A stretch of DNA of 64,000 nucleotides from Lepeophtheirus salmonis (GCF_016086655.4 NC_052131.2:12383940-12447939); one strand, 5' to 3'; shown: positions 1 through 11,964, numbered from the stretch's first letter. Numbers and translations: made by a program. Notes: generated from the letters alone by a model not told the origin.

Positions 1-1560
1 ATATTTAGGATATATTCATGGGGTTTAAAGCCAACTGATGAAAAATTGAGACCTACTCTTCAAGCATCTAAAGCCAAAAGATCTCACTCAATTGAGAGAT
101 ATTCTGGGATTTGCGAATTTCTATAGAAAATTTACACTTCAAGCATCAACCTAATTAGAAACACTGAATAGCATATTGAGAAGTTCTATCAAATGGAAAT
201 GGGGCGAAGAACAAGACCCTTTATTTATTATTTGCAAAAAAAAAATATTGGTTGATAAATGTTCTAAAAAAACCTCTTTCAGATTTAGCATCGGGTCGTA
301 TTCAGCGTTTCAAGTATATAATTTTACTCTTATTCGTCGATCTGGTGAATTGTTAGTAACGGTTTATACCTTAAGCCGAATTCCTCTTCCTAAAAATCCT
401 GATTCCGTTCCAGGCTGTGCAGAGTTGATAGAGTCCATTGAAATTTCGGAAAATGTTCCAATTACTAGTAAGACCATTACTAAGTTAGTAAAATCGGATA
501 AAATTCTTTGTGCTGTTTATAATTATTGTTTATATAGTTGGACTTCAAAAGTTGATCAGAAAATCTATTTTTATTTTGTCAGAAGGATGATCTATTTATA
601 CAGAATTGGCGTATCCTTTGAGGAAATCGGTTTGCTATTTCTGAGAAGGGAAGATATGCATTTTTGACGGAATTACATTTATATAATTTAAGTTCAACTG
701 AAATCAAACAATTTACCAGATCTTATATCAGGGGCTCTAAAATAGATTCGGATTTAGAATCTGTTTCATTATCATGTGTTCATTGTCTATCTCGGAGATC
801 TCCTCCTCCGAAAGCTCGATTACATCCATGAGTGTGGCCTTCAAAACCATTAACTCGTTTAAATATTGACTATGCTGGTCCTGTTTATAATAAACAGTAA
901 CCATTAACTGTTTGATGCTAAATGGTTAGAACTGTATCCTATTAATTCTATTTCGTTTCATGCAGGTATACAATAGCTAAAAAGAGTATTTTCTACATTT
1001 GGATTATCTACTAGTATTGTATCTTATAATGCTACTTGGTTTACTTCATAAGACTTCCAAAACTATATAATTAGTAATGGTATAAAACATATTACTTCCA
1101 GTCCTTATCTGAGTCTAATAATCAGGCAAATAATTCTTTCAAAGAATTAAAAAGTTTTTTTTTAATGTTGTATTCATTGAGGACATGAGCGGACTCTAAT
1201 CGTTTTTGATTTCAATTAAGAATCATTCCCTATATTAATACGGGAAAGCCACCATTTGAACATTTGTTTGGTAGAACATTGAAAAAGTGTCTTCATTTAA
1301 TTAACCCTTTTTCTTGTATTTCAGATAAAGTTCAAATATCCCAAGAAAAGAAGAAAATATATTATGATTCATCCTCTTCTCAAGTATTGGATCTCAAAAG
1401 CGATGAGGATATAATGATGAAAAATTATTATAATACATCGAAGGCTAAGTGGGTCCCGGCCAAAGTGAAAACAAAAACAGGTCCTTTATCATGTGAATGT
1501 CAAACTAAGGATTGTAGCATTTATACAAGACATCAAGCCCAAATAAATGTAACTTCTTAG
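1..1560 (+). pseudogene. Ty3/gypsy retrotransposon pol, 3' part, decayed
   Basis: Remnant of the polyprotein that would carry reverse transcriptase, RNase H and integrase. Pieces in order: end of reverse transcriptase into the RNase H connection (about 2-210, reading through DILGFANFYRKF near 95-140, with a frameshift near 75); a short RNase H end (about 310-400, with TLSRIPLP); the integrase zinc-binding region ending in SCVHC (about 770-790); the integrase core beginning LNIDYAGP (about 860-885); its second block VSYNATWFTS (about 1020-1050); and the C-terminal part KWVPAKVKTKTGPLS (about 1447-1491), ending at the stop 1558-1560. Most of RNase H is deleted and there are several frameshifts and stops. 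The first integrase Asp is kept, but the second is Tyr (VSY for the usual VSD) and the Glu position reads Asn, so it cannot be active. It continues off the left edge. Clade within Ty3/gypsy not resolved. Confidence 0.9.
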
Positions 1561-1570
1561 CTATTATTAT

Positions 1571-1677
1571 TGTCACACTATACATATATATATATATATT
1601 TATTGTCACCTGTATTTTATATTTCTTTTTCTTAAATACAAAATAAACTTGTCTATCTATCAAAGCGGACGCGTGCA
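1571..1677 (+). repeat. Possible LTR remnant after the gypsy pol end
   Basis: Directly after the pol stop the sequence begins TGTCACAC, runs through a (TA)n stretch (1581-1600), and contains AATAAA near 1641 before a GC-richer GGACGCGTGCA at about 1667-1677. Position, TG start and polyadenylation signal suit a short or deleted 3' LTR. No partner LTR is inside the window, so the borders are guesses. Confidence 0.25.
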
Positions 1678-3299
1678 TTTTTCTTAATTATCAAGATATC
1701 ATAATGATAGAATGAAAGTTTATCCTAAAAAGAGAACCAAATCAAGCTATGCTTCATACGAGAGTAGGGTGGATTCCGAATATGGTCAGAATCTGTCCAT
1801 ATATATATAATAATGATGAATATATTCAAGGGTTGAAATTATGACGGGATTCATTCATTTTTAGATTAAGATAAAATGCTCTGAATGTGAAATATATTAT
1901 AAAAAGATATTAATTACAATTAGGTACTACAAGAATTTGAAATTTTTACCATAAAATGAAAACATAAAAAAATATATTTAAATAATTGAATCATTCTAAC
2001 AGAGATAAATTTGATATTTAGCTATGCTTTAAATTTGACAATTGCTTCATGTATTAAGACCTCAAGAAGTAGACTTCTATGTTCCCTCAGAGTTCTGAGC
2101 ATCGAAGAAAGATACTTCTAACTTGATCATCCATTTCGAGATATGTTGGGATTCCGTATTCTACGAGGGACGACGGGATGAAAATTCAAAGATAAATTTA
2201 ATTGTAGGCTTAAACTCATTTCTACCAAATTTATCACCCCACCCTCCATAATTGTTCCCCAGTGTGCGCAAACGAATTGAATCACAAAATTAAAAAACAT
2301 TTTTTTCCTTTAAATAATGTATAGGATCCATGTATATTTTATTCTAATTATGGAATAAATCTAAAAATATATTCAATCAGCTTTTTTAATATTTGACACC
2401 CACTGATCAGTCCCATCATCCTTCTACATTGAAAATTTGGACTTGAGTTTCGACCATGAGTTAGTAACAAGTATTAATGAGAAATATCATTTGATATCTT
2501 TTTTTTAAAGAGAGTAAATAAGTATTTTTTTTAAATACAAAAATCCTCCTTCGTAGAAGCAAAAGTTAGACTTATTAAAAATTTATTAGACTGTTCCAAT
2601 TTCAAGTAAATAATTTTTTTTCTATACAAATACTTGTTCTGCTCGAAACAATCAAAAATTGACTTTGTCAAAGTTAAATGCCTCTAAAAGCATTTTTGGC
2701 ACAGTATAGACTATTTTTATTTGAAAAAATTGAATTTTTATGTCGAAAATTGCAATTTTTAGGCTTCTTTTACCGTTCAATTATCCAACTAAGAGTAAAA
2801 TGGTGTTTTTTTAAATTTTTTAGTATTTCCCTTACTAGTATAAAATATAGTGCATCTTATTTTTAATAATTTTAATAATTTTTTATGCAGTCAATAAATT
2901 GCAGTTTCCCTGTTTTAACAAAAATAATATAACAAATTTAACCCTTGTTGAAGTGTAAGTTGTTGAGCAAAAAGGAGTAACATTATTTTTCATAAAACAG
3001 GGAAGCTTAAAAAAGTTAAGCACATCTTAAACCCCAAAAATTATTAAAACAATGTTTACTATATTTTTAACGATAAATCAAAAATATATAAAGTACAATT
3101 TTGACTAATAGCATTGTAGCGGGCAGTGATTAAGTCTTACACCAACCTTTCATTATTTACTTCATTTTATTTTGAATATTTGAATTTGTCAAATATACAC
3201 AAACATAGTATAAATCAGTGATAAATTTTATTCATTATTTATAAAGGAACATTATTTGTAAACTTAATTGCCTATAATGTCAATGATAGCCTCCAAGCA
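1678..3299. other. AT-rich DNA, no gene seen
   Basis: Only short open frames without family resemblance (for example 2678-2866) and homopolymer runs. I see no exon structure, RNA gene or transposon protein here. Confidence 0.5.
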
Positions 3300-3610
3300 G
3301 GGACAGATGGCAGCCCACATATTATGCATAGATGCAGATCATCTTCATCCACTCCAAATTCACAGAGGAATTATGGTCAGCAATATAGCTACATCAGACT
3401 TGCCAGTCTATGAACTCGATAATTTGAGTCAAAAATGACCTCTTTTTAAACTTATTTGACTTCCTCCCAGCAACTTGGACTACTTTTTGAAACGGAGGAT
3501 CGGTCTAGATACTTCTTTTTTGAATTTCGCCATGAACATGGCTGGGTTGGAATTAAACGATTGTTTGACAGCTTCCGGGCTCTGCTTGATTAGTATACCG
3601 TTTGGAGGAC
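3300..3610 (-). pseudogene. Possible Tc1/mariner transposase N-terminal remnant
   Basis: Read on the minus strand, about 3580-3440 gives SNPAMFMAKFKKEVSR followed, in another frame, by VAGRKSNKFKKRSFLT. This follows the order of a mariner-type helix-turn-helix region: a repeated-residue helix around ...P..SMAK.A...VS, then a GRKS-like linker and ...R.FLT. Several frame changes are needed and the catalytic domain is not recognisable downstream. The region is less AT-rich than its surroundings, like the other mariner remnants. It could be another repeat type. Confidence 0.3.
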
Positions 3611-3829
3611 AACCCTGAGGCCGAAACTATATCACAAGTGTTTGCAAATGTTGGGAATGGTGTGAAAGCACACTTTGAGCTGCTGGAAAAAGAGTGAGTA
3701 TCACGGGTGGTAAGGAACAAAGTTACAATCCCAAGCTTTTTTGTTCCCATGTTCGTCCAGAAGTTAAATATGTTTATTTGCAATATCTCGTTCGAAAGAT
3801 AACAACAACAGCTTGTCATTAATCTACCA

Positions 3830-5250
3830 AATATTATGATTGAAACTCTCTACAACTCTGAAAAATACAGTTAAAGAGGTGGTACAAGACTTATTTACAC
3901 CCCGGTATTTGTACAGCACAAGATTCTTTAACGTCCAATTTCGACACAAAAATAACATTTTTTCAAATTAAAATGGTATTTACATCGGCAAAAATAACTT
4001 GAAAGGCCTCAGCCTTTAATAAAGCTAACTTTTCAATCGGCAATAATAAAAAAGTTATAAATGCTGAGGAAAAAAATAATATTAAAAAAAGACCCAGTCC
4101 AATACATGTTCATGATATTTTTTCCTAAATTATGATTAAAAAATTTACTCATAATTCTTTAGACATACATATAAATTAATCAGACGTAGGTACATATGAA
4201 TTTATCAATCAATGTCTGGGGAAAGTGTCTGTCGTGCTGAATAAATGTAGGAGGGGATATTTTATAAAAAAATAACATAAATTAATTGTCTAAAACCTTT
4301 GTTCTTGGAGAACTCCCCTAAAGCCTATGCAATCGCGTTTTCCTTCACTGTTACAACTCCCGTTTTTATTATTGTTATTTAAGCCATGAAACACAGAAAT
4401 TATCTTTAGAATTTTCAATTGGAGTACGTTTCGTTTTAAAAAACATTTTTAAAAAATCACGTATTTGGAATATAATTTCGATTCATAACCATATTTTGAA
4501 ATAAAAATAGCTACATAAATGAAAAACTTAAGGCAATAAATATTTATTAAAAATATACCAGCATTCAAAAAATAAATTATTCATTAAATTATCTTGAATA
4601 AAGTTCCTACAAAATGTGCCTATTTGTACAAAAATCCAGCAAAATGAAGAATATTTACAACTCCAAAAAATTTTCCTATGAAAAAAAAATCGATTTAGAT
4701 TGATTTTTACAGTTTAACTATTAATTTTTTTATATAATATTGACTAAATAAGCAATGTAAGGTTGTTTTTAAATGTTTCAAAATTAAACATAATTCAGTC
4801 AATTATTTGATTAAGTGTAATAAGTTATTAATATTTTATAATTAGAAGGAATCATCCCAATTTAAATATATTTCATCTCCAATGTATTAAAATTTTTTTT
4901 TATTGATAGGATGTGAGAAATATAATCGACTTATTTATATTTAATTTCTAAACCTTTTTGCTTCTAAAGTATTAATTACTTCTTACAATTAGTCAAATAA
5001 TTTACTTAATTATTTATAATTTTGAAACATATTAACACAACATTACATTGTATATTTATTAAATATTCTATAAGAAAGTTAAAAGTAAAACTGTTAAAAA
5101 TTGCACTTTTTACGGCCAATTTTTTAAAGTTATAATACCGGATGGTCCTTTGAAATCTGAACACTTATTAATTCAATAATTAGTGAAGGTTAATTAATTC
5201 ATATTTCGATATATTCAAGGATAAACAATAAATTACAAAACCAAATAAAC
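3830..5250. other. AT-rich DNA, no gene seen
   Basis: Very AT-rich with many A and T runs; nothing protein-like or RNA-like that I can support. Confidence 0.5.
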
Positions 5251-5254
5251 CGGA

Positions 5255-5490
5255 GCTTTTTAGGATACGTGCAAGTCGAGAAAAGGACACTTGAACATTA
5301 AGGACGAATTTACATTCGCGTACTCTAAGCAGTGTCTCCAGGACCATCATCTACGCCGTCAGCATTTCCAAAATGTTGGAAAGGAACAAGGGCTCTGTCA
5401 AAAAGGCCTAACTGGACTCGAAGAAGTTGTAGAAAACACACCAGGGCAATCCTCTGAAGTCCATGAGGTCCCTTGCAAGAGTGTTTGCTA
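5255..5490 (+). pseudogene. Tc1/mariner transposase DNA-binding domain remnant
   Basis: In the frame that starts with RTNLHSRTLSSVSRTIIYAV (about 5301-5360), the sequence reads like the paired helix-turn-helix of a mariner transposase: a recognition helix (SVSRTIIYAVSISKMLERNK), a basic linker GSVKKA, then NPLKSMRSLARV (about 5446-5481), the second helix-turn-helix. Two stops lie in the linker. The frame then decays into AT-rich DNA near 5500 and no catalytic Asp blocks follow, so only the 5' part of the element survives. The same region is also open in another frame (5291-5653), but that product has no family resemblance and I treat it as a shadow. Confidence 0.6.
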
Positions 5491-5659
5491 TTTTGTAAAG
5501 TTGACCAAATTCAAAATAATCATGGATCACGAGATGTGTTTAGGTGTGTGTAATTACTTAATAAATTTTTTTTTCTGTGCCATCAAAAACCGTAACCCTC
5601 CATCTGATCAAATTTCCAGCGTTCTGGGGGTTCTTCAAACGAGGTCAAATTAAAAAAAA

Positions 5660-6380
5660 AGAAAAAAATCTTATAATGATAAAGGCATAAGAAAATAAAA
5701 AATTATTTTATATATTTTTTTAATTTGTTAGTAATTTTTTTGACTTTATTATTTTGTCAATTTTGTAAGTTTAAAGTAACGAAGTAAATATTAAAGGCAT
5801 ACAAATATAATTAAATAATATTAGATTTTCAATTTATTCAGCTATTTATATAATTTAATTAATTTAAGAATAAGATACAAATGGCGATAAATATACATAG
5901 TTTTTAAATCTTTGAATAATCAGTAAATTAATTTATGAAATCAGACTTTTGAAAGTTTTTATTCCATTTTGATCTTGAGTGATTTGTAATAATGAAATAT
6001 TTTGTGTCTTTTCTCTTCATTATATGCTACCATTACCACCAAGGGCAGCTACCTTAATGATTAAGAGAGCTTAAGTATCTGTTTATAGTATTATTTTATT
6101 GAAATTCTATTATTAATCAATAAATTATATCTTTTTGACGTTTAAAATTACGAAGTGCTCAGATTTTAATGGACCACTCGGGATAAGGCTTATTCCTTAG
6201 TTTTAATAATGATATAATGTAGTTGGAAAAAATATTAGTTCTAAAATAAGAACCTTCATTTTTTTTTGTATGATTTTGTATCCTTTTGTATGATTTGTAT
6301 TTTAAATAACTTTAAAAATATTTTGTCTTCTAAAGTTGAAATGTTTTTGATCCATTGTTATTACATTTAATTTGAATATA
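5660..6380. other. AT-rich DNA, no gene seen
   Basis: No coding or RNA signal; bounded by two mariner remnants. Confidence 0.5.
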
Positions 6381-6383
6381 ATA

Positions 6384-6740
6384 AGTTGGGGAAAAAGTAA
6401 TTTCTAATTTTTTGGTTTATTTTAATGCTTTATAAGATGTGTTCCAATCATCTGATTTAAGCCTTGTTCTGTTCGATAACTTGTTTCCAACAAGAATCCA
6501 ACTTCTTAATGCCCTTTTCCTTGAAGCCCTTTTTCCTATTGGCAAATAGGAAAAAGTAGGTTGGATGCAAAATAATTTCCCGTCCAAGCTCCCAGAGCTT
6601 CTGCCGCGTCATCAAAGCTGTGTTTGGCCTAGCTTTGTCCTGGTGATGTAACCAATGCTGGCCTCTTTTATTCGATCACCAGCTTCAAACGGACGAGTTG
6701 TTACTGTAAATGGTAGAATTGAACGGGAGAAAAAATCGCT
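6384..6740 (-). pseudogene. mariner transposase C-terminal remnant with 3' terminus
   Basis: On the minus strand the block HHQDKARPNTALMTRQKLWE (about 6650-6590) carries the second catalytic Asp of a mariner transposase (usual form QDNARPHT). It runs into LGREIILHP and is then cut: the segment holding the third Asp (usual PDL.PSDY) is missing, and the frame resumes as FKEKGIKKLDSCWKQVIEQN, the C-terminal end, before the stop near 6460. The element end is at 6384, where GTTGGGGAAAAAGTAATTTC begins; the same terminus closes the copies at 52.8-53.0 and 59.1-59.6 kb. Upstream (6660-6740) the frame is only weakly recognisable. Deleted and inactive. Confidence 0.8.
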
Positions 6741-6849
6741 GAACCACGGGTTTGCAATAAGATGATTGAATGCATTACAAAACCATCTCTTGATAATCAA
6801 AGACTGTTTATCAAGGAAGATCAAATAATTATAATGGAAGACTACAAGT

Positions 6850-7620
6850 TTTTCTTGATTATAGTCCCAAAAGCGAATGCCCCATCAGAAGTGGGCTTAG
6901 CTTTTTTCAGTATCAAATACATATGTACATAGATTTAAAGAAAACTATTAATCATTTCTACCAGAGCTTTCATATGCTATATAGAAGAATGAAGCCATTT
7001 CTGATACAGTTTTGAGTCAAAAACTCTTGGATATCTTTTTTAAACAAATTTTTAAATGTTCATTTTTTAAATTTTATTATATTTTGAAACAAATCAGACT
7101 TTTTTGAATTCCACGGTTCCAAAATCCACCGATTACCATCTGTGAAAATTTTATTTATAAAAAAGTTGTACCAAAAAAATTGTCTCTATCATGTAGAACA
7201 TTTTTCTTGTTAGTATTCATTCATATAAAATTACAATTAATTATAAGATGTGAAAATATGGAAAACAGATGGTAATAATGAAGTGTCATAATAAATTATC
7301 GACCATAATTTATTATTTTTGTAGAAACAAAATATTGAAATGTTTCTTTTTTTTCCAATGTAAGACATAAAAACTATAAACATTGCGTTACTTTACTTTC
7401 ATATACTAAATTGAATACTTTTGATGTGGTTTTAAACATCCTATTACTAAAAAATATATTACGAACATTTAAAAAAATCCTTACAATATATTCCAAAATG
7501 ATTTTCTTTTTGAAAGACTGTAAGGGTTAAGTCATTTAATTTTTATTGGTCTTACCTTAACCTCCAAGTATAAGCTAAAAGTTTAGCATTTTCCTTAATA
7601 TTAATTGTAAAAGATATATC
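6850..7620. other. AT-rich DNA, no gene seen
   Basis: No supportable gene. Some of 6830-6910 may be further decayed mariner sequence, but I could not align it to a family block. Confidence 0.4.
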
Positions 7621-7624
7621 TGCA

Positions 7625-7986
7625 CTTCAGTGCTCAGTGAACAACGTGCTGAGAAGAAATATTTTTATTGAACTCATTGTACGTAAGATCGATTCACGGT
7701 CGCTCTTGGAGAAGGAAATATATATTATGCATAAAATGGCCTTCAAAGACAATTTTAAGCTTGGGTTGAATATTATAAAAAAAAAAAAATTATGTTAAAA
7801 TAAATAATCTAAAATTAATATGGTAACCCTGAAGATTTGAAGAATTTTAGAGAGAGGAGCATCTTTACTGTAATGACTCTTAAATAAAATAGGTGTAAGA
7901 TGAAAGAAATTGACACAAGTTAAACTCTGTATCAAGCAAGAACATATGTTGACAGAATTACTCCTCCTTTGATCCTCAATTCTATG
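7625..7986 (+). repeat. SINE-like repeat copy with tRNA-like head
   Basis: Member of the dispersed family described in the findings. The head has an A-box-like TGCTCAGTGAACAACGTGCT (7631-7650) and a B-box-like GATCGATTCACGGTCGC (7687-7703), followed by GGAGAAGGAAATATAT. The body has the shared blocks ATGGTAACCCTGA (about 7819-7831), the GAGGAGCAT core variant (about 7855) and the closing TGATCCTCAATTCTA (7970-7984). It abuts the mariner remnant at 7987, which suggests one element inserted at or into the other. Confidence 0.65.
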
Positions 7987-8549
7987 TTAAACTTGCTGCA
8001 TGACTTGGCGATGAAGCTCTGGTCGAGGTTTGCTCAGGCATACCTCGAGGGCCGACTTCAGCGGGTCCTTGGACTTGTATTGGACTCCAAACAGCATCTC
8101 CTTTAAGCGCCCAAAAACTGAGAAGTCAAGCGGTGAACAATCAGGCGAGTGAGGTGGCTTTTTCTTATGCTTGTTGAGAAGAATCTTCGACCCTGCCAGG
8201 CATTTTTCCTTGTCTACAGGCTTGAAGGCTTGACGAGGGGTTCTCTTGTAGACCTTAAGGCCAAGATCTTTCTTAACTATCCAGTCCATGGTCTTTCTGT
8301 TGACGTTGAACTCCCTGGAGAGGCTGCTGACGGTGACCTTGCCTCTCTTGTACTCGACAGACTTTTTTACGGCAGCATCCATTTCGTCCGACCTTCGAGG
8401 CCTTGACTTAGATCTTGTGGTCACCTCAGGAGTCCCTTTGGCTACCACGCTGTAAACGGTGTTGCGGCTGCAGTTCAGAACCTTGGCATTTCAGTGGGAG
8501 TTTTTCCCCGCGCAGAAAGTTCCAAAATTGCGACTCGACGTCTTTTCAT
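7987..8549 (-). pseudogene. Tc1/mariner transposase with the catalytic middle deleted
   Basis: Best start is the minus-strand ATG at 8549-8547 (MKRRRVAILELSARGKTP). A single-base loss near 8490 breaks the frame; downstream 8448-7987 is open for 153 codons. The N-terminal part has the two helix-turn-helix units expected of a mariner DNA-binding domain (LNCSRNTVYSVVAKG; then VSSLSREFNVNRKTMDWIVK) with a basic linker RSKSRPRR. After SKILLNKHKKK the frame jumps straight into PPHSPDCSPLDFSVFGRLKE, the third catalytic-Asp block, so the stretch with the first two Asp residues (roughly 100-130 residues in relatives) is gone while the frame stays open. It could bind DNA but not cut it if expressed. 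GC content is clearly above the surrounding DNA, as usual for transposon coding sequence here. Confidence 0.85.
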
Positions 8550-8639
8550 ATTATCGACTGTTGTTTCACTGTTGCTATTTAGATTTTGCTGGAGTTTTGT
8601 TTATAACTAGTCAAGCCCCTTGCCTCGAAGTATAAACCG

Positions 8640-9480
8640 GTTTAAACCCACCAAAATATTTGAAAGTGCATTAAACCTTCAAAAATAAAGATGAGTAAAA
8701 AAATGATTCTTTTTTGAGTGTATGAAAAAATTATTTTTTTACTACATTCATTCATATAAAAAAACATAAAACAAAAACCTGAAAACATCAGACTTTTCTA
8801 GTTCATTTCCGTAACTTCTATAATATTTAGTGTAAATTTTTACCTTGTTTAAAGAAAACAAATATTGATGTCTCAAATTTTTTAAAAATGAATTCATTTC
8901 TTTTGCAATAAATTTGAAAAATTATGTTAAAGAAAGTGTTTATTAGTTCACATACACTGATCTGAATTTTAGAACAAATGTAGAGACAATATATTTTTAA
9001 AATAAGATTTTTGTGAAACTAAAGTATTAAAGTATTCAAGATAGGATTTAAAGATAAGACCACATTGAATAAATATATTAATATTTAAAGTGCGATGTAA
9101 TTTAAGGATCTTTTCATGCTTTGTACTCTTTTAAATCTCTAACAAGAACGGAATACTGAGGTGAGGGTAGAATTTTAGCCCTTGGGACCTCCGAGTTAGT
9201 CCAATGGGGAATGTGTAATTTCAATTGCAGTATCTACAAATAATCACTTAGAAGCTAATTTTTTTTTAACATTTTATGTATCATATTTATCACCAAACAA
9301 GTGGCTCAATTCCAGATATTTTAGGTATAAAATGACATATTTAAAATCGTTATGCTTAATAAAAAAAAATGAGAGGGATATTTTATTATGAGTGAAAAGA
9401 TTTATGAGTAATTTCGTAAGAAAAAAATTTATGTTTTTTGTCGTTTTTTTTATTTGTCAAATTAGATAATATTTTCAGAG
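8640..9480. other. AT-rich DNA, no gene seen
   Basis: A degraded stretch between two repeat copies; nothing supportable. Confidence 0.5.
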
Positions 9481-9489
9481 TGGGTTACA

Positions 9490-9985
9490 TATTTCAAAAG
9501 ATGCAGGAGTTACGTGGCTCCGTGAACAACGCGTTGGCAAGGAATTATTTTTCTTGATCTCAATGTCCATATGTTCGATTCACGGTCGCTCGTAGAGAAG
9601 GAAATATATAAAATCTACGATTAGTATGTATCTTAAAAAAAGAAACTGAAGGTTAACGAGGTCACCATGATAATTTAAAGAATGTTTGGAAGGAGAGCAG
9701 CTTAGCTGTCAGGACGTTTTATTAGATTAGCTACAATTAGCCATTCAAGGGAACAAATCAATACAAATCTCACACGTGAATTAATCCAATATCGATCATC
9801 AATTCAACTCTCCGTTAGTCCAATCAATCAATTTTACTTTTACTCTATATTCTGTATGATCGTATACACTTTATAAATAGCTGTTTTCTCCTCAAGAATG
9901 AAGTATTAATGATAACAGGTTTGGAAAATAAAAAACTCTCTTCATGCTGCAACTACAAAAAAGATCACACTCGACTAGGCCTTAA
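9490..9985 (+). repeat. Most complete SINE-like repeat copy
   Basis: Head: A-box-like GTGGCTCCGTGAACAACGCG (9514-9533), B-box-like TGTTCGATTCACGGTCGCTC (9572-9591), about 58 nt apart. Then GAAGGAAATATATAAAATC, the junction GGTCACCATGATAATTT (about 9660), the core GGAGAGCAGCTTAGCTGTCA (about 9692-9711) with GACGTTTTATTAGATTAGCT just downstream, the TCATCAATTCAACTCT block (about 9797-9812), and the 3' block CTCCTCAAGAATGAAG (about 9892-9907) to GCAACTACAAAAAA (about 9949-9962). I use this copy to define the order of blocks in the family. Total about 500 bp. Confidence 0.7.
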
Positions 9986-9989
9986 AAGA

Positions 9990-10680
9990 CAATTCTTAGA
10001 TAAGATAGAAAAGTTCTAATGCTATAATGTTAATTTATACTTAATTGGTGAAACTCAAACTGACTGGTTGAAGGCAAATTAAAAACAAACCTGGTTGTTA
10101 AAAAAAAGTGGACCTATGTGTCACTATAAAAAAAATTGATAACCACTGGTTTAAGAAAATATTTTTTGTGTGGAAAACAAAATATATATTTGAAATTAAA
10201 AAAATGGGCAATCGAGTCTGAATCACTTGCAAACCATGTTATTTCCAAGTAGAAATATTTATGTAATTGAAAAAAAATATATATTTATTGAACGAAATAG
10301 GATGAATTCATTTTTAAAAATAGGTAAAAACTGTTTGTTTATATTAATTATATGTACATAGTAAATATATTTGTAATGTATAAACGTAGTATACAGTATT
10401 TTATTAATATATTTTGGGCTTTGGGGGGGATTGTTTGTTTTTATGTACAATAAACAACAAATGGGTACAATAATATGAACGTAAAAATATAAAACTAATT
10501 AGAATTAATGATACTCATATAGAAATGTATTACTTTTCCAATCTTTTGATTCCATTTATATTAACCTCTAACACATATTTTACAGAGCGTTATCATCATA
10601 AAACAAAATTTATACATTAATAACAAAGGGTTTCCATTGTTCGGACCAAGGAGGGAGCAGGAAATTAATTGGTTTTTATT
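9990..10680. other. AT-rich DNA with a possible hAT-type end
   Basis: No gene. At 10128-10150 the sequence ends GATAACCACTGG, the reverse complement of CCAGTGGTTATC, resembling a hAT-type terminal repeat (CAGTGGTTCTCAA); no second end was found, so this is not called as an element. Confidence 0.25.
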
Positions 10681-10689
10681 TAAATATAC

Positions 10690-10770
10690 ATATATTACTT
10701 TTTTTAAAATGTTCCTTTAATTGGTTTAATAGAGTTGCACTGATTAAGTATAAGTAAATATTATATATTA
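10690..10770 (+). repeat. Repeat shared with 34045-34135
   Basis: AAAATGTTCCTTTAATTGG and GTTGCACTGATTAAGTATAA (about 10705-10755) match, with changes, AAATGTTCCCTTAAATGG and AGCACTTCTTAAGTATAACT at 34064-34112. A two-copy dispersed repeat of unknown kind, in the same orientation at both sites. Confidence 0.45.
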
Positions 10771-10826
10771 CAATTACTCAAACTAACCTAGCGATCTTGT
10801 GTGAAGTTGATTTACAAAAGTATATT

Positions 10827-10925
10827 TTTTCTTTCTGAAGGAATCACTTGGGCGTGAACCTACGCATACTGAGCTCAGAATAATAATTTATCCAGAGCGC
10901 GTTGTCCATGAGCTACGGTGATTTA
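10827..10925 (-). repeat. SINE-like repeat head, minus strand
   Basis: Reverse complement reads GTAGCTCATGGACAACGCGC (10917-10898, an A-box match) and GTAGGTTCACGCCC (10863-10850), the closest match in the window to the tRNA B-box GGTTCRANNCC. Only the head and a few following bases are recognisable. Confidence 0.6.
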
Positions 10926-10929
10926 ATAT

Positions 10930-11750
10930 AGAGCTTTTATTATACCTATATAACGACATTTAGGATATTTAGGAGTTATGTATCCCAATTTTTCCAAAAG
11001 TTATGTTCGATTATGCGTTTATAACGGGGACTTTGACCTCTCAAAATTGATTGGCCTCTTACTGTTAATATATATAATGCCCCTACAAAGTTCTACTGAA
11101 ATAGGTTTTTTACTATTTCCGTGGACAATGGAGTGGTAAATATTAATCCAATCAAATAATGGATTAGACGCCAATTCTACTTTGTAAACAAAAATTTACC
11201 TTGAATTTTTTTTTCTTTTTTATTTGCAGGAAAAATTTCAAATTTCAAAAAGTTTCAAATATTTGTACTAGTATACAAATAAACAAACTCAAAACTTATA
11301 ATAAAGTAGGTGTTAATAATTAAATTATGTTTTCGAGTCTTTAATGTACTTTTAAACCAAGAGATTGTGAGATACTATCAATATCTGTTAACATGAACTT
11401 AACAGTTACTGATATTGTACTTTAATCAAATATAAATAATATCAAACAATAAAAGTGTTAAATATGGAAATCGAACACGATATACCTTATTCTGAACACA
11501 TTCTTTTTACAATTGTTATTTTTCCAAATAAAATACATTTTCTATATATTTCAAACCTTCCATTAGCTTAAAATGCCATTTTTTCAAGAAAGTCAGATGT
11601 TGTTGTTATATCTACTTAAGGTACAAAATATTTCTATTACTAGAGTTGTAGAAAATATGAGCTAAACCCCATACAAGATTTCCATTATTATAGAGGAAAT
11701 AACATTTATATTTATGCCAACTACGTGTGCATTGGCTCATAAATGACAAA
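10930..11750. other. AT-rich DNA, no gene seen
   Basis: No supportable coding or RNA feature. Confidence 0.5.
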
Positions 11751-11754
11751 GAGT

Positions 11755-11960
11755 AGTTTGTTGAGTAGTTATAAGTAAATCTTTTTTGAGCTCAGAGTAG
11801 AATTGAGGATTGACAAGGGAGTAATTGCTGTTTATGTTGTAGCAAGATACTGAGTGGGATTTATGTTTCCTTTCCTCCTCTCATTGCTAGTTGCTAATCC
11901 AATCAAATGACATAAAAGAGAAGATTCTCTCCTTTCAAACTCTAATACCACTTAAATAAA
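11755..11960 (-). repeat. SINE-like repeat body, minus strand
   Basis: Reverse complement contains TTTGAAAGGAGAG, TGGATTAGCAACTAGCAATG, CCCACTCAGTATCTTGCTAC, then CAATTACTCCCTTGTCAATC and CCTCAATTCTACTCTGAGCT (about 11812-11793). These are the family's body blocks in their usual order; the CAGCTTAGCTG core is missing and the head is absent. Confidence 0.6.
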
Positions 11961-11964
11961 TAAA

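Noticed and set aside
5291..5653. 120-codon plus-strand frame
   Set aside because: Transposase similarity is in another frame of the same DNA; this frame is a shadow.
8149..8406. 85-codon frame on the plus strand
   Set aside because: It is the opposite strand of the mariner remnant 7987-8549 and has no family resemblance.
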